DNA of 64,000 nucleotides from assembly GCF_040807025.1 (NCBI RefSeq), contig NC_090942.1:128407247-128471246 (forward strand), written 5' to 3'. Under the pieces are notes generated by a model. It was not told the origin of the DNA, searched no databases, and saw nothing but the letters and a program-made list of their open reading frames with translations. This document shows positions 1-12,260 of the stretch, one piece after another. The position numbers and the translations under genes were made by a program. Source of the DNA: Struthio camelus (Eukaryota > Chordata > Aves > Struthioniformes > Struthionidae). The first letter of the stretch is position 1. Each line of letters begins with the position of its first letter.

Positions 1-3000
1 GGATGGGACTAGATCTTTACTAGTGTTTAAGAATGTCAAGGGAGGTTGGGAATTGTAGAGTAATATGATCAAAACGGAGAAGGAAGTTGCAGAAGGCTGT
101 AAATAGGTAGCAGCTGCCATCGGTGATAGGACAGAAGGCCTTGTGAGTAACAAAAGATCATAAAAAGGTGGACTTATTTGAACTATAAGTAGCTATAGAA
201 CACCCCATAGGTGTTCTCCGGGTGTGATTATCCTTGGTTTGAAGGCTGTTTTCTGCTGCACCTAGAGATGATAGTTAAGTAACTGAAATGGATTCTGTTT
301 TTTTTCTTTGAGAAGAAGAGGTAGCAGTAGCTTTGAAGTAAATCAGATGCGATGCTATCTCATGCTCTAAGTGTCGAGTCTGTCTGCAACCGTTAGTAGA
401 GGGAAAGCAACACTCTGACATGCCTCTCCTCTCTGTCTGCTACACACGCATATACGCAAACCCACGGAGCCTCAAAGAGCCAGAGCCAGCAGAGGTCTTT
501 TAAGAGGTTTTCCTGTTAAGGAGTAGTGGGTGTGAGCAATAGCTGGCCTGTTATGGGGAATTTTTTCTCATCTTGCTTCTTATGCTAAGATTTGGGTTAT
601 ATTCCTGCTGTCAGGTGTTTCTTTCTAAAAGCTTTCACTGGCTAGAGCAGGGACTAGACTCTTCATGAAACACATGCACAGGGGAATTGTTCCTTTCTGG
701 GCTACCTGACAGAACCATGAAGGAAAAGCAAACAGGTCAAGGGCATGGAATTCAGTGTACAAACTGATCAAACTCCAGCATGCTGCGTTGCACTGGGAGA
801 TGGAAAAATAGGCTATGGCTTGCAAAACTAGCTCTAACCTTCTTAGTCAGTTGTCAACGCACTGTTCTGCCTTCACAGAGAGGCAGAGGTAGCACTGGAA
901 ACCTTAGCAATTTGCTGTTAACAGCAACCTTCCCTCATGGCCCTAAAGGAAGAAGGAAGCTGTGGTGAGAGGAACAGCACAAAGACATAAGGAAGACTTT
1001 TTTACAGTTGTCCCTGTGGGATCAAGACCATGATTTACTACATTTTGCCAGAAATGCTAATCCTTTCTTTTTGAAAACTATAGGTCTGTATGTCCTTTTC
1101 TTCCTCATGCAAACTGGGGAGACCTGTTACAGTCATTGAGGGAACATAGTTGCAGAACCAGCATAAGAATGAGACTCAGGACAGCAGAGTGAGATAATTG
1201 CGTTGTGCGGTGGGTCTGATGGTCCTAATCCAGATGTATCTTCCACTGAGAAATCCTGCAGCAGTACATGAATATGCTCTTTGACGTAACCTCATCATTC
1301 CAAATCAGAAAAATGTCTTTCAGGACATCTTTTATGTAAGCAGCGGCCAGAGGAGATGTGAATTTCATACAAGGCAAGAAAATAACTTCAGTCATCCCAT
1401 CACTGGAGAATTGCAACAGGGGTCTCTTATATGGTTCTTGTTTCATCTATCTGACTAGAGAAGAGATGGGGCCACTGAGCCTGAGCTGTGGTGCACACAG
1501 AGGAACACTTGCGTCTGCATATAGCCCTACTGACTCCACAGGGGATCTACCCAGGCCCCACAAGCCGTGCTTGTTTGACTTGTGCTTAAGAAAGCTGGGC
1601 ATGGTAGTCTACAGGGAGAGCCATCAGTGGGGAACTGCTGAAGGAAAACATTATAGAGCTTTAGCTCTGCAGGAGATGAGAATAACTTCCTAGTGAGGTC
1701 TCTCTGCAACAGGTAATCTCCTATGCAGCAGTCAAAATTACCCTGGAGAAGGATACAGCAGCTTATTAAATTGTCTCTGAGGAGAGAAAGAGCGCCTCTG
1801 AGAGGCTCTAAGAGAGCCTTGAAGGAATCTGCTTCTCCACCTGGCAAGTCATTTTCTGAAAGAGAAAAGCTGGAGTGGAATGGTGTTCACTGCTCACAGA
1901 TCCCTGCAGACGGAGGATACCACCTCAGATGCAGTCTTAGCTAGCAGAGGCTTCCTGAAGGCAGCACTAGGGATGAGCCATCTTGCTTATCCCCTTCAAT
2001 ACTTCTCATTTCTCTTTTTCTTTTCCTGTGTGCCAACACCTTTCTGGTAGCCAAGCACCTGCCCTGCAAACTGACAGCACAGTGCAGCCTCCCCATGTAC
2101 TAAACACTTATTTGCTCTTAACCTGCTGGGAGGGAGCGGGGAGTGGGCAGGGACATGTATCTCAGGGGTCTGAGCCCAGCATAAGTAGGAAATAAGTCTG
2201 CCTCTGTAGACCTAAAATGAAAAGATGCTAGAGTCGAACTCCTCCAACCCATTGTCACCTCACAATAGTCGAAGATTGCAGTATCTGGTCTCATTCAGGA
2301 GTGATTAAGGAACTACATGTGTTTTTCCCTAGTAGATGCTTGTAGTAAGCATGTTGGCTAAGGTTCAGAGTGATATAAAATACACCATTTAATGGACAGA
2401 GATACTTTGCAGTGAAGGTGAATCACTCTGCATCACCTGGAAGGGGGTGAGGGGAGGATTTAACCCTCACTGACTGAAGTTGCTGATTTAGTCAAGTCAA
2501 GAACAGGATGAGACACCTTGGTCTAGTGCAGTGACATTTGCATCTCTGAGTGAGAGAGTACTTATTTTCGCTAGAAGAGCAGCAAAACTACCTTTTGACC
2601 CATTTAAAGGTAATTAAGCTTGTGGGTAAAAGAAGTGAATACATGTTGAAGGGAAGCTTTGAATCTCCTTGGACCTACCAGAACGGCTAAAGAAATGAGA
2701 TTAGTGCGTTTATTTGCCGTTATCTTTTTAAGCTGTGCAGTCTGTTTTGGGAGTTGTAAATAAGTATTTGTATTTGCATTTTACTTTCACCTGTCTTAAG
2801 AGTGATTTCATGATAACTGGCTAACAGCAAAACATTCGTGACCTAAAGGTAAAGGGATTCTAAAGCAGGGCAGCTCAGGTTGAGAGCAAGTATCAGAAGG
2901 ATCAGGAGAGAAACGCATCTTTTCCACTGGCTCGTATTGACTAGGACACATCTTTGGCATACAGCAAAGCAAAAGAAACTCTCGAATGCTAAGGTCCCAG

Positions 3001-6000
3001 AGGATTTTGTCACAAAGACAAAACAGAGCAAACTTGCCCCATAATTAAACCCCTTCCTTCCCTCTCTTGAAGCCCCTTGGGACTCTAGTAATGCAAAACA
3101 TTTTACTAACAACCGGTAGCTAGTACTTTACACAGGGGCTGCACTCTGTCAGGCTAAGGTGAGAGAAACCTGTCAGGGTTGTGTGGAAGAGTCCTCGGGC
3201 ATGTCCAGTCTCCAGACACAAGCTCAAGCCATAGGTGTTCCCGGATTTTAAAGCACTATAGACAGGTGCTATACAGGCACAGTCTAAATGCACTAAAAGC
3301 TAATTGCCAATGGGACATGGAGTCTCCATTCTTCACTGATATCAAGATTAATATAACCCCTTCCTCCAAAGGCAATAAAACAGATGTTATCCCCTCCCAT
3401 GAGGGATGCAACACCCCCAAGTAATCAAAAAGTCACCCATACAGCACAATATGATGGTGGAACACTTGGATCCTGTTTCTGAGTCTCTTAGCTCTCTGCA
3501 TTGCCACGCAGAGACAGCAGCGCTCAACCTGGTGGCTCCAGGCCCTCACTCACAGTATGTTAGGCTGACTATGGCCATAGAGTCCTCATGAGTTTTCCAG
3601 CGTTGCACACTCTGAACCTTACATGACGTGTGTGCATTTGTGTAGGAAACAGAAATCAAAATTTGATAGGGTATGTGATTAGGTATTTGATGCCCCATCA
3701 TATAATAGTAGGGTTTAAAAGGCATATACAGCATTTGCCGATGACCCAAACTAAGGTCCACAAGTTTCCACACATCTCTCCGTGAACTTCCATATGATTC
3801 AGAAGCCTACAGATATACATTGTGGCATACAAGTTTGGACAGGATCTGTGCTGCTACATGGAGACCTTTCCTGCACCCGCTGCGCACCTGTTCTGGAGAG
3901 TTACTCCTGGAAACCAGTGCCATGGTGCTCAAGAGCAGTGAGAATGAGGCATCTATCGGCAGGTACACAAAAACAGCTTATACAAGTATGGCCTGTTAAT
4001 CCCTTCAGTGCTAATGTAGGTAGGCCAAAGCTTATATGGACCACAACTACTCTGCAGAACTTCACAAAGCTTGCTTTTATTCTGTTCCCAGCTGGTTCAG
4101 TTGCACTGATCTTGCTGAAAGCAGGAATCCTAAGGTAGAGAAGCTCCAGTTACAGGCACTGTTCTAAGTGCTGGGACAGCCTATCCTGCCTGTGTCCCTG
4201 TTTGGTTAACGGAGTTTAAAATGGTGCCAGCTGCTAGCAGCTCACAGTCACAGGTGACTGCACCCATCTGGCCTTGGACAGTAAGTGACCCCAGGTGCAG
4301 CCAGTCCGCAACCAGGAGACCGTGGGGGATGCTGCGTATCTTGGGTAGCGCTTCTCTGCAGCAAGGCTTGCAGCATTGCTGGGGCTGCATCTGTTAGCTG
4401 TGATCAGGAATACTGTTTGCAAAATGTCTCAAGGGCAGACAGAGCCTTCAGAGAAAATGTGATTGGGACTGCATTTCACCAGCTGCCTGTAACTGGACTG
4501 GAAATGTTTTTGTCTGCAAGCTTCAGTCAGCCAAATTGGCTTCCACCACCCATTGCAAAGGCCAGCCTCCTCTTATGGACGAGCCCCTGGTACAACAGAA
4601 GACTGTTTTCAGGACTGAAATGTTCCAGTATTGGCCTCTTGCCCAAGATCTGTGGTGCAAATCTCAGGCTTGGCCTGTGCTGGCAAGGGGAAAAATGTCT
4701 TATCACCCCTCTAATGATCTGGAGCTAAACACAATCCCTTCGACAAAGGTGATAAAACAAACAGGGCTTTATTTCTCTTTAAAATGGTTTGTAAAATTGT
4801 CTTACACAAACCACTTTTAAAGAACAGTTGAGTCCTACCTCTGGTGGCCAAGCAAAATTGCTTTTGCCTCTCAGGCAAGAAGGGTGTTTATAGGCAGAGT
4901 TTTCTTGGAAAGTATTAACGCGATTTCCCAGGCCAATGTAGAAGTCCCCCCGGGGTGGAAGTCAGCCCTGCATTTTTCAAAAGAGAACAAAAATAAGATG
5001 GATGTTCCAGCTGAATAAAGTTTTCAGAAGATTTTAATTAACTGGAAATAAACAATAGGGAAATGTTCACATTATACGAGGCAAAGCACAGCGCTGGACT
5101 GGCTCGGTTTGAGGAAGCAACAAACACAGCTGTGTCAGCGCGGCACCTTGCTTCTGCTAGCAGCTCCTGCCTCTGAAGACCCCTCGGCAGCACCTGGTAG
5201 CTGGGGGTCCAGAGCCAACATGGCTGAAGCTGGCTTGCAGTCCTTCACCCCTCACTTCATGGCCCCAGGCCCTGGAGCAGCATAAAGCAAAGCGCCTTTT
5301 GTGCTTGTGGCAGGTGGGAGCTGGTAGATGCTATATTGTTAATCTTTATGCACACTGTAAAATGGTGTGTGAGAGGAGTCATACCTCTGCGCTACCTGGC
5401 TTGATAGGATCTTTTAGTTAAGTGGCATTCCTCCCGACGCCCTCTTTTTAAGGAAAAAAAAAAGGAAGAGAAATGCAGCTTGCATTCTGATGCTGGGTCA
5501 GTGGGTATGAGATAATTCAAATTCAGTACCTTCCTCCAAGCTACGTGGTACCCAAGGGACAGTATCTTACTCTGCTCCTTCCTATCACTCTATGCACTTG
5601 TAGGGGCTTATGGTATTACTGCAAAACACTCTGGACATGCACAGCATGAAGAAACAAGTTGAAAGGTACATTTGGATGCACCAGACTCAAATCAGATAAA
5701 CTCACAGGATTCACGTGGCCTCTGACACCAGGTGATTGCAAATGGTAATAAATACAATCCAAATTTAGGTTGGCATATGCTTTCCTAGCAAGGGGAAAAA
5801 ATAACTGCATTTTAACAGACTAAGTGGTTAGAGAACTTTGTTAATTCAGACATAAACCTGTTAGCATAAAATATTGCCGGAGGTCTGAAATGGCCTCAGA
5901 CAGTTTACATTTTTCATCAGGATCGCTGTTAGAGACAACTAACCCTTTCTCTCCCTAGGAATAATGTTGCTTTTCCACAAGGCAACCCAAAAGCCAATCT

Positions 6001-7830
6001 CTGTACACAAGAGAAATGCCTCTAATCTAGACTTTATTAGACTGATCATTATATAATGGCTTTAGAAACTCTGGACAAAATAGAGCTGTGGGTTTAGCTG
6101 ATGGTAATGTCAGATTGCTGTCAATAATCCCCAGCAGATGCAAACGTGTGACCCTTTTTTCCCTTAATTGTTGAATATTTATTTTTATCTTATAATGTTA
6201 ATAAGGTTTATTGTGCTGCACAAAGAGCTGATATCACATGACCTTCATCTTCCTGACTCACAACAAAACCAGAAACATTACACTGCCTGTCACGTCCTGT
6301 TGTTTAATGATAATGTGTAGGTTAGTTGCTTTTCTTCCCCACACAATATTATTTATTCCTTTCGGACTGCCTTCCCTTATTTGGAGTTGTCATCATGCTG
6401 AGCAAAAAAGCGTGACTGAAATAGGAGGTTCGGGAGCACCTTTTCAGTATGAGCAGCAGGAACAAAAAATATATATAACTAGTTTTTAGACAGCACTTAA
6501 TCAGGTTATGAATGGGATTATAAAATGTGATTGCCTGCAAGAGCAGGGGACTGGATTTGATGAAGCAGGAGAGACCTGGCAATTCAGACTTCCTAAATAA
6601 GACCTAGATGAAAGCCTGAATAACTCCGGTCTCAGTAAACAAAAACAGACTACGAGAAGAACATGTGAGGAAAAAAAAAAAGACAATCTTCACTTTCTTT
6701 GGAACAAAATCACCCCCATTCACGTATATTTGAGATGGTGGGAACCCAAAGTAAACGTTTGCATCTGATCCTCTTTTTGTAACATACTGAGCCAGGACCC
6801 CCAACCCAGATAACTCATTTTGGAGCAGACATGTTGGTGTTGCATAGGATGTAAAAGCCAAATTGACAACAGAAGAATGCAATAGCTTGGAGAGGAAGGA
6901 TGTAGCATAGGTCACACCTCTTCACAGTGCTGTGAGCAAAGGTAAGGCTGGTATGTGGGTGGATCTTGAATTCATGCACCCGGGAATAAGTGGCTGCAGC
7001 TCCCAAGGCACTGCATTGGGGAAGTGCTCCCCACTCGCCCCTGCACTAAGGGGAAAGCCAAGGAGAGCTTCAGGCCCAGCATCTCCTGCCAGCCCTGGGG
7101 TACAGCAACCGAGCATCATGACTTGCCTCTTGGCCTCATGTCTAAACTAAGCAGGGACGTAGAAATGAAAGTGGCTGATTGTGGAGGAAGGCCCACCATC
7201 TTCTAAGGGGAGGCAGGACCTGGCTCTGACTGCACATCAAGAACTTGGCAAAGGGTGTAGAGGGAAACCCAGAAGATTTAGCGGACTGTCTGTGCCAGAA
7301 ATCTCCAGCTGCATAGTTCTGAACGCAAGCTTTGTATACCCCCGTGAAACAGCGAAGATAAGGAATTTTTGGGTTTTTGTTACACATTTTAAATGGAGCG
7401 AGAGCCCTCAGCAATTCCAACACATTCCCTTTGCAGGTTCATTAATGAGACCTATGGGAATTGGGCTGGGTTCTTTTCCACTCTGTTATCTGGACTGTGA
7501 GGAAAAAAAATCACAGAAAGGAGAAGCTATTTTCAAGCCAGGACTTTTTTCCTTTTTCAAAACTGAAATGTTTACCAGGCATCTGCCATTAAGTCCAGAT
7601 ATTCTGGGTATTTATTATAGTTGTGCAGAGGCTCTAGATTTTTGTGTGCGGTTAACTTTACTTAAATCTCTGTGTTCAATTATTTGCACTGCTTCTTTAA
7701 ACGTTATTTTATGAAATAAAAATAATGTTTCACTTCATGCAGGAATGAATTAATGTAGTATTCTTATTTTGTTCGTAGTGCTTTGTAAGCATTAGTGAAA
7801 TGAATATTAGGGTGCACTTGTGAATTAGGT
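1..7830. other. Non-coding stretch, no gene recognised
   Basis: Open frames here are short (about 118-177 codons at most) and show no family signature, no consistent exon boundaries and no base composition unlike their surroundings. Around 6000-6400 the sequence becomes AT-rich and dense in homeodomain-type TAAT cores and short T/A runs, the texture of a conserved non-coding element, but that is only an impression. Small A-runs occur near 5455 and 6670. I see no transposon that I can name and no RNA gene. Confidence 0.6.
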
Positions 7831-7839
7831 AGTATATCC

Positions 7840-8100
7840 CCACTACAGGGACATGAAAACCAAGTCTCCCTCCCAACTGGTTTTGCACCAGTATAACTAT
7901 TTTGATGAAGGGGATCATTTTTACCAGGGTAATAAAAGCGGTACAACCCCCAAGCCTGGATGTAGTTATACCAATAATAGAAGTGCTGCATCTGGGTCTG
8001 GCTTTTCCCCAAATACTGGTATCAGCACTCCCCCAATGACTCTAAACCGGCATAGGCCAGGTCTTGGTTTTCAGACTGCTACATCAATACTGATGTAGCT
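7840..8100. repeat. Degraded ancient sauropsid repeat, possibly DNA-transposon-like
   Basis: The block contains CCAGTATAACTA near 7890 and, in inverted orientation, TAGTTATACC near 7964, with GGTACAACCCCC between them. This resembles a widespread old repeat of turtles, crocodilians and birds that carries copies of a TATACCGGTATAA-like motif in both orientations. The inverted arrangement suggests a non-autonomous DNA element, but the family name is not known to me and the match is from memory. Open frames crossing it (7853-8098 plus; 7764-8012 minus) are by-products and not genes. Confidence 0.4.
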
Positions 8101-8109
8101 AATGCACGA

Positions 8110-8195
8110 CAGATGTCGTGGTGAAATCGTAGATCCATTGAAGTCACTGGCAAAGCTCCCATTCATTTAAATAGGCACAAGGCTTTGCTCAGCAC
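8110..8195. repeat. Ancient palindromic repeat fragment
   Basis: The segment reads GTGGTGAAATCGTAGATCC followed by CATTGAAGTCACTGGCAAAG and CTCCCATTCATTTAAATAGG. It matches, with many substitutions, a common old sauropsid repeat whose core is a palindrome built on CATTGAAGTCAATGG and CCATTGACTTCAATGG. The second half is more decayed than the first. It lies directly after the 7840-8100 fragment, and both may belong to one composite old insertion. The match is from memory. Confidence 0.4.
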
Positions 8196-8624
8196 AGGCT
8201 CCATGTGCAATATCCAAAACACAGGTCACCTCCAGTTACAACATGGTTGCTTCCCTGATCCAGGAACAAGATGATCAAAAAGTGGCAGTGTACACAGTGT
8301 TGGGATGTATTTCTGTAACTAGTCCTTCACTGGTGTTCCTCCGACAGTTTCATATGCTGGACAAATCCAAAAGGGCAGTTGCCTCAGAAGCACATCTGTC
8401 CACATTCAAGATACCACAAGATGCCACTTCTCTTCTTTAATCCTGGAACATCGTTGTGACGCCTACAGAAGTCTCTGCAGTAGGTAAGCGAAGCTTTTGT
8501 GTATGTTATCTACTCTTAGGGCAATTTAGTATTGAAAGGGGAAGAAGGAAGATCCAGTATGCATTACCCTTCAGCTTCCTACTGGCTGCCAACCAAATGC
8601 TGTGAAGACTGAGGACCTAGAAAC

Positions 8625-8647
8625 CTTCAGTTTCCTAGAAACTGAAG
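8625..8647. repeat. Perfect 10-bp hairpin with 3-nt loop
   Basis: The arms are CTTCAGTTTC (8625-8634) and GAAACTGAAG (8638-8647), which are exact reverse complements separated by CTA. The nine bases CCTAGAAAC occur twice, at 8616-8624 and 8634-8642, so a direct repeat overlaps the stem. No flanking gene explains it. It could be a chance structure or the trace of templated slippage. Confidence 0.7.
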
Positions 8648-9599
8648 ACCAAGAAACCCTCTGTGCAGGGTTACTCTGGTGATCCAGGCCCAGGATTCAG
8701 TGCACAGTCTGTGTGGAGCACAGGGAAATCACACTGCAAGTGCGTTCCCTGAGCCAGAAAACGGGCTCAGTGGCCCATGGGCTGCCTGGCCTGCCAGCCC
8801 CGGAGGACTCTCCCCAGGCACTGCCTTGATTTGCTGTGCTTCAGTGCTGAGTGTCATGTGTATGGGTATGCAAACAAAAGCAACCTGCGTTGTGGAGCTG
8901 CAGTTCCCAGCTCTGTGCTGGGCCAGCTGCAGGCATAGGAAAAGCTGCTCCACATTTCCCTTAGGGAAAAAAAAAAGGTTGGGGTTTCTGAGCATCATTT
9001 GCTCTGGCTAGTCTTTGAGTTGTGGTATTGCTTTCAATACCCAGTTTATTCAAAGCCAGGCAAGGTATCTCTGCCATACGCTGTGGTGAAGCCAGAACCT
9101 ATTGCATCCCTAAGAATAACTTCTGGCATTATTAAAATAAGGCAGCCCACATTATGGACTGCAAATGCAAAGGTTAGGCCTTTTTTTTTTCAGCAGAATC
9201 CAGAAGCAAAAGCTTTGATCTAGACCCTCCCGTCCCCACGCTTATCCTATCCCCTGCCTCAGTCCAGCTACGGTGCTGCGCTGGGAAAATTCAGCAGAGG
9301 GACGTAAAGGCTGCCCATCCGGCCCCATGGTTTATCAGGAAAACTCCTTAAGAGTGGGAATGTCTGCTAAAGAGCGAAGCAGATTGGTCACCAAGGCAGA
9401 ATGGTCTGGACCGCTCGAAGAGATGGCTATCTTTCAGTATAGTCAAACACTAGGACTTATATCTAGAAACAGCATATACATCACAGTCCTAGAAGGCTAA
9501 GGGGACGTCCTAGAAGTCCTAACTCTAGAAAGAAACGTTAAGGAAAAAGATGAACGTGTTTAACAGTTGAGGGAGGTTGCGGACGAGGTAGGGAAGAAT

Positions 9600-10035
9600 C
9601 CTGGAAAGGCCACAGGACAAAACGACAGAAGTACTGGAAAATGTGGCTTGTAGTGACAGACTGGAGGAGATGCTCCATCTGTTTAGCTTAACAAAGGCAA
9701 AGTTGGGAGGATGACTTGATCACAGTCTCTAAGTACCAACATGGGGAACAGAAATGTGATAATAGAAGGCTTTTCAATCTAGCTGACGCAACTATAATAC
9801 GATCCAACTGGAATTTGGAAGCCAGGCAAATTTTGACTACAAATAAGGTACAGATGTTTAACAGTGAGGGTAATTAACTAGTGGAACTAATTACCAAGGG
9901 CTGTGGGGACTATCACCAACAACTTTAAATCAAGATGAGATTTTTTTTCCCCCCTAAAAGATGTGGTCTACTTCAATCAGGAATGAATTCAGAGATGTCA
10001 TTCATCGAACATGTTACTCAAGAGCTCAGGCTGGC
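9600..10035 (+). mobile_element. Old CR1/L3-like LINE fragment, sense strand
   Basis: From about 9640 the plus strand follows the 3' end of ancient CR1/L3-type LINEs: GGAAAATGTGGCTTGTAGTG, CTGTTTAGCTTAACAAAG, GATGACTTGATCACAGTC, AGGGTAATTAACTAGTGGAA, then TTACCAAGGGCTGTGG. In the family these encode the last part of the ORF2 reverse transcriptase and run into the 3' untranslated region. The section after 9950 (CCCCTAAAAGATGTGGTCTA, CAATCAGGAATGAATTCAG) fits the 3' UTR. The reading frame is broken throughout, so the copy is long dead. The 5' edge is uncertain (9560-9640), and the 3' edge fades near 10035. Identification is from memory of the consensus. Confidence 0.7.
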
Positions 10036-10039
10036 TTGC

Positions 10040-10805
10040 TCTGCCTTTGCAATCCACACCTCTGCAATTTGCTAGTCCTCCAAGTACCTAGACACCGCAC
10101 AGAAAACCCACAATATCCATCTGGACTGGCTCACTGTCTTCATCTCATGCCTTGGGGTCTTAAATAAATGATCCGAATAGGTAAGAGCAGGAGGAGATGG
10201 GTGTGGGTGACTGGATCGTAGATCCACTCTGCGAAAGCCGACGCATTACCACAGTGATTCAGTTACTTCTTAAAAGACATAAAAAGAATGAAAGAATTAA
10301 GATGCCAAATGTAATTGTCCATCCTACTAAAAGCATTGGAGGCAAAATGAGCTTTCGGGAAAGACACTGATAGAGTTTGCTGTGTGGTCCTCTTGCTGTG
10401 GCTTTGCTGAGTTTGGCCAGGACAGGGAGCACCCTAAAAATCAGCAGAGCCCCAAGCAGCCTCCGTCAAGAGGGAAGCCACCCTGGGGAGCTGCTTACTT
10501 GCTCCTGATGCGCATGCGACAGGCAGCTGAGCTCCAGCTCTCTGCTGTCACGTCCCTGCAGGCACCGATTTAAGAAAACAAGCAGCCTCGGGTGAGCACT
10601 GTGGCTGAAACGCAGGTGTATTGGCCAAGCTTGGGCCAATAGACTTAGCCCACCGCTGGTGCTGGAGGGAGTGATGCACCCCAGCCAGGACTTGGCCTAT
10701 CGCTGGCTAAAACCTCTGCCGAGCGCCACGTCAGCCCCTCAGCTTGGCTCGGAGCAGCCCGAGGCGGGTGCGGGTGAGGCCGAAATGAGGGACCAGTATA
10801 GATGC
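10040..10805. other. Non-coding stretch, no gene recognised
   Basis: This is mixed-composition sequence between two LINE fragments. Short open frames at 10382-10573 and 10659-10880 have no family signature. GC content rises towards 10,700. Nothing else can be supported. Confidence 0.5.
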
Positions 10806-10808
10806 AGA

Positions 10809-10822
10809 TACTCCCGGGAGTA
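10809..10822. repeat. Perfect 14-bp palindrome
   Basis: TACTCCCGGGAGTA is an exact self-complementary sequence. It lies about 20 bp before the CTCF-like site at 10841-10859 in a GC-rich patch. A protein-binding role is possible but not shown by the sequence. Confidence 0.6.
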
Positions 10823-10840
10823 CAGCCAGGCTCAGCCCAG

Positions 10841-10859
10841 CCACGTCAGGTGGCGCTGG
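10841..10859 (+). promoter_or_regulatory. CTCF-like motif
   Basis: CCACGTCAGGTGGCGCTGG contains AGGTGGCGCT, which differs by one base from the AGGGGGCGCT core of the vertebrate CTCF consensus. It also contains a CAGGTG E-box. The upstream half of the CTCF motif matches less well. The same ten bases recur in the same orientation at 54792-54801. This is a motif match only; occupancy cannot be read from the sequence. Confidence 0.35.
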
Positions 10860-11664
10860 CTGTGTTCACCCCTGAATTAGCGAGCCTGGGGGAGCACCAA
10901 AGCCCAAATCCAGCACCTCCAACACAGGAAACCCCTCCTCATTGAGGGCTAGGTTCAGGTCTCTGCCGTACGTGCCGTATGCCGTGACACAGAGGGGGCG
11001 GCTGCGCCTCAGCTGCCCGCTCGCACCTGCTGTCGCTTGCAACTGCAATTAGTTGCACCCAGTCGAAGCCAAATTGAGGCCCCTTTCAAAACCGTAACTC
11101 TCTGCATTCAGTTTCCAAAGGGGAAGTTCATCTTTTATGTGCATGCAAATGGATAAAAACCCGAGGAACTTTTTTTTTTTTTTTGGGGTGAATCAGGCTA
11201 GGATTTATTTAAAACAATACTGCTGCAGCGGTGACATGCAGTGGCTCAAGGTTTTAGTGATCCTCCTTTTATGGCTTAGGGAGAAAGCTGATTTTTCGAA
11301 CAGCAGGCTCAGTTTGTGGCTTGTTTGTTGTGAGGGAGCTTCCCCACTTAACGGTTAAAAACCGAATACGTGCTTGACTCACCACGAGTGGCCGCTTGCC
11401 CCATGGCAGCTGATACATGGGGCAGGCGCAGGCCCGGGACGCCCCTGCAGGCGGTCGAGGTGGCCTCGCACTCCTTCAGCCCCGTGGGGTGTTGCTCAGG
11501 GCCCCAGGGTGTTGCGGCCGACCACCCTGGTGCCCCCTCAGAGGATGTGTGCTCCCGCTGCCTGTGGGGAGGGTAGCTGCCCCACAGCCACTGCTAACCT
11601 CTCCTTGGACAGCTTTCCTCTGTGGAGTGGCATGTGCAGGGTTGTGTGCCTGCTTCCCCTTCGC
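10860..11664. other. Non-coding, partly GC-rich stretch
   Basis: An exact octamer motif ATGCAAAT lies at 11143-11150, and a run of 15 T lies at 11170-11184. The block 11400-11560 is GC-rich with scattered CpG, which explains the overlapping open frames there on both strands (11374-11745 plus, 11476-11718 minus). None of those frames resembles a known protein, and two of them run into the CR1 element. Confidence 0.5.
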
Positions 11665-11741
11665 AGAATGACAGAAGGGTTGAGGTTGGAAGGGACCTCT
11701 GGAGATCATCTGGTCCAACCTCCCTGCTCAAGCAGGGACCT

Positions 11742-12260
11742 CTAGAGCACATTGCCCAGGATCACGTCCAGGTGGCTTTTGAATATCTCCAGGGAAGGAG
11801 ACTCCACTACCTCTCTGGGCAACCTGCTCCAGTGCTCTGTCACCCTCACAGCAAAGAAGTTTTTCCTCATGTTCAGATGGAACTTCCTGTGGTTCGGTTT
11901 ATACCCGTTACCTCTTGTCCTGTCGCTGGGCACCACAGAGAAGAGCCTGGCCCCATCCTCTCGACACCCCCCCTTCAGATACTTGTACACATTGATGAGA
12001 TCGCCTCTCAGTCTTCTCTTCTCCAGGCTCAACAGGCCCAGCTCTCTCAGCCTTTCTTCAGAGGAGAGATGCTCCAGCCTTTCTTCAGAGGAGAGATGCT
12101 CCAGTCCCCTCATCATCTTGGTAGCCCTCCGCTGGACTCTCTCCAGTAGCGCCATGTCTCTCTTGTCCTGGGGAGCCCAGAACTGGACACAGTACTCCAG
12201 ATGAGGCCTCCCCAGGGCTGAGTAGAGGGGGAGGATCACCTCCCTCCACCTGCTGGCAAC
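11742..12260 (-). pseudogene. CR1 ORF2 reverse-transcriptase C-terminal fragment
   Basis: This dead fragment encodes the last roughly 170 residues of the CR1 ORF2 protein (endonuclease plus reverse transcriptase), downstream of the catalytic domain. Family landmarks in order are [97 protein letters not shown] and [16 protein letters not shown]-like [16 protein letters not shown]. The frame is open to its stop at 11742. Upstream, the family segment KKANGILGC is present but in another frame, which implies a net deletion of about 14 nt near 12258-12261 relative to the consensus as I remember it. A nine-residue unit, LEHLSSEER, is duplicated in tandem. The polymerase and endonuclease domains are missing through truncation, so no activity is expected. 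Confidence 0.9.
12051..12104. repeat. 27-bp exact tandem duplication inside the CR1
   Basis: The 27 bases at 12051-12077 (starting CCTTTCTTCAGAGGAGAGAT and ending GCTCCAG) are repeated without change at 12078-12104. On the minus strand the duplication is in frame and gives LEHLSSEER twice. Since CR1 copies normally have this unit once, it arose either in this copy or in its source element. Confidence 0.9.

Noticed and set aside
11752-12204. Plus-strand frames of 150-175 codons over the CR1
   Set aside because: They are antisense to the CR1 reverse-transcriptase frame and are shadows of it.
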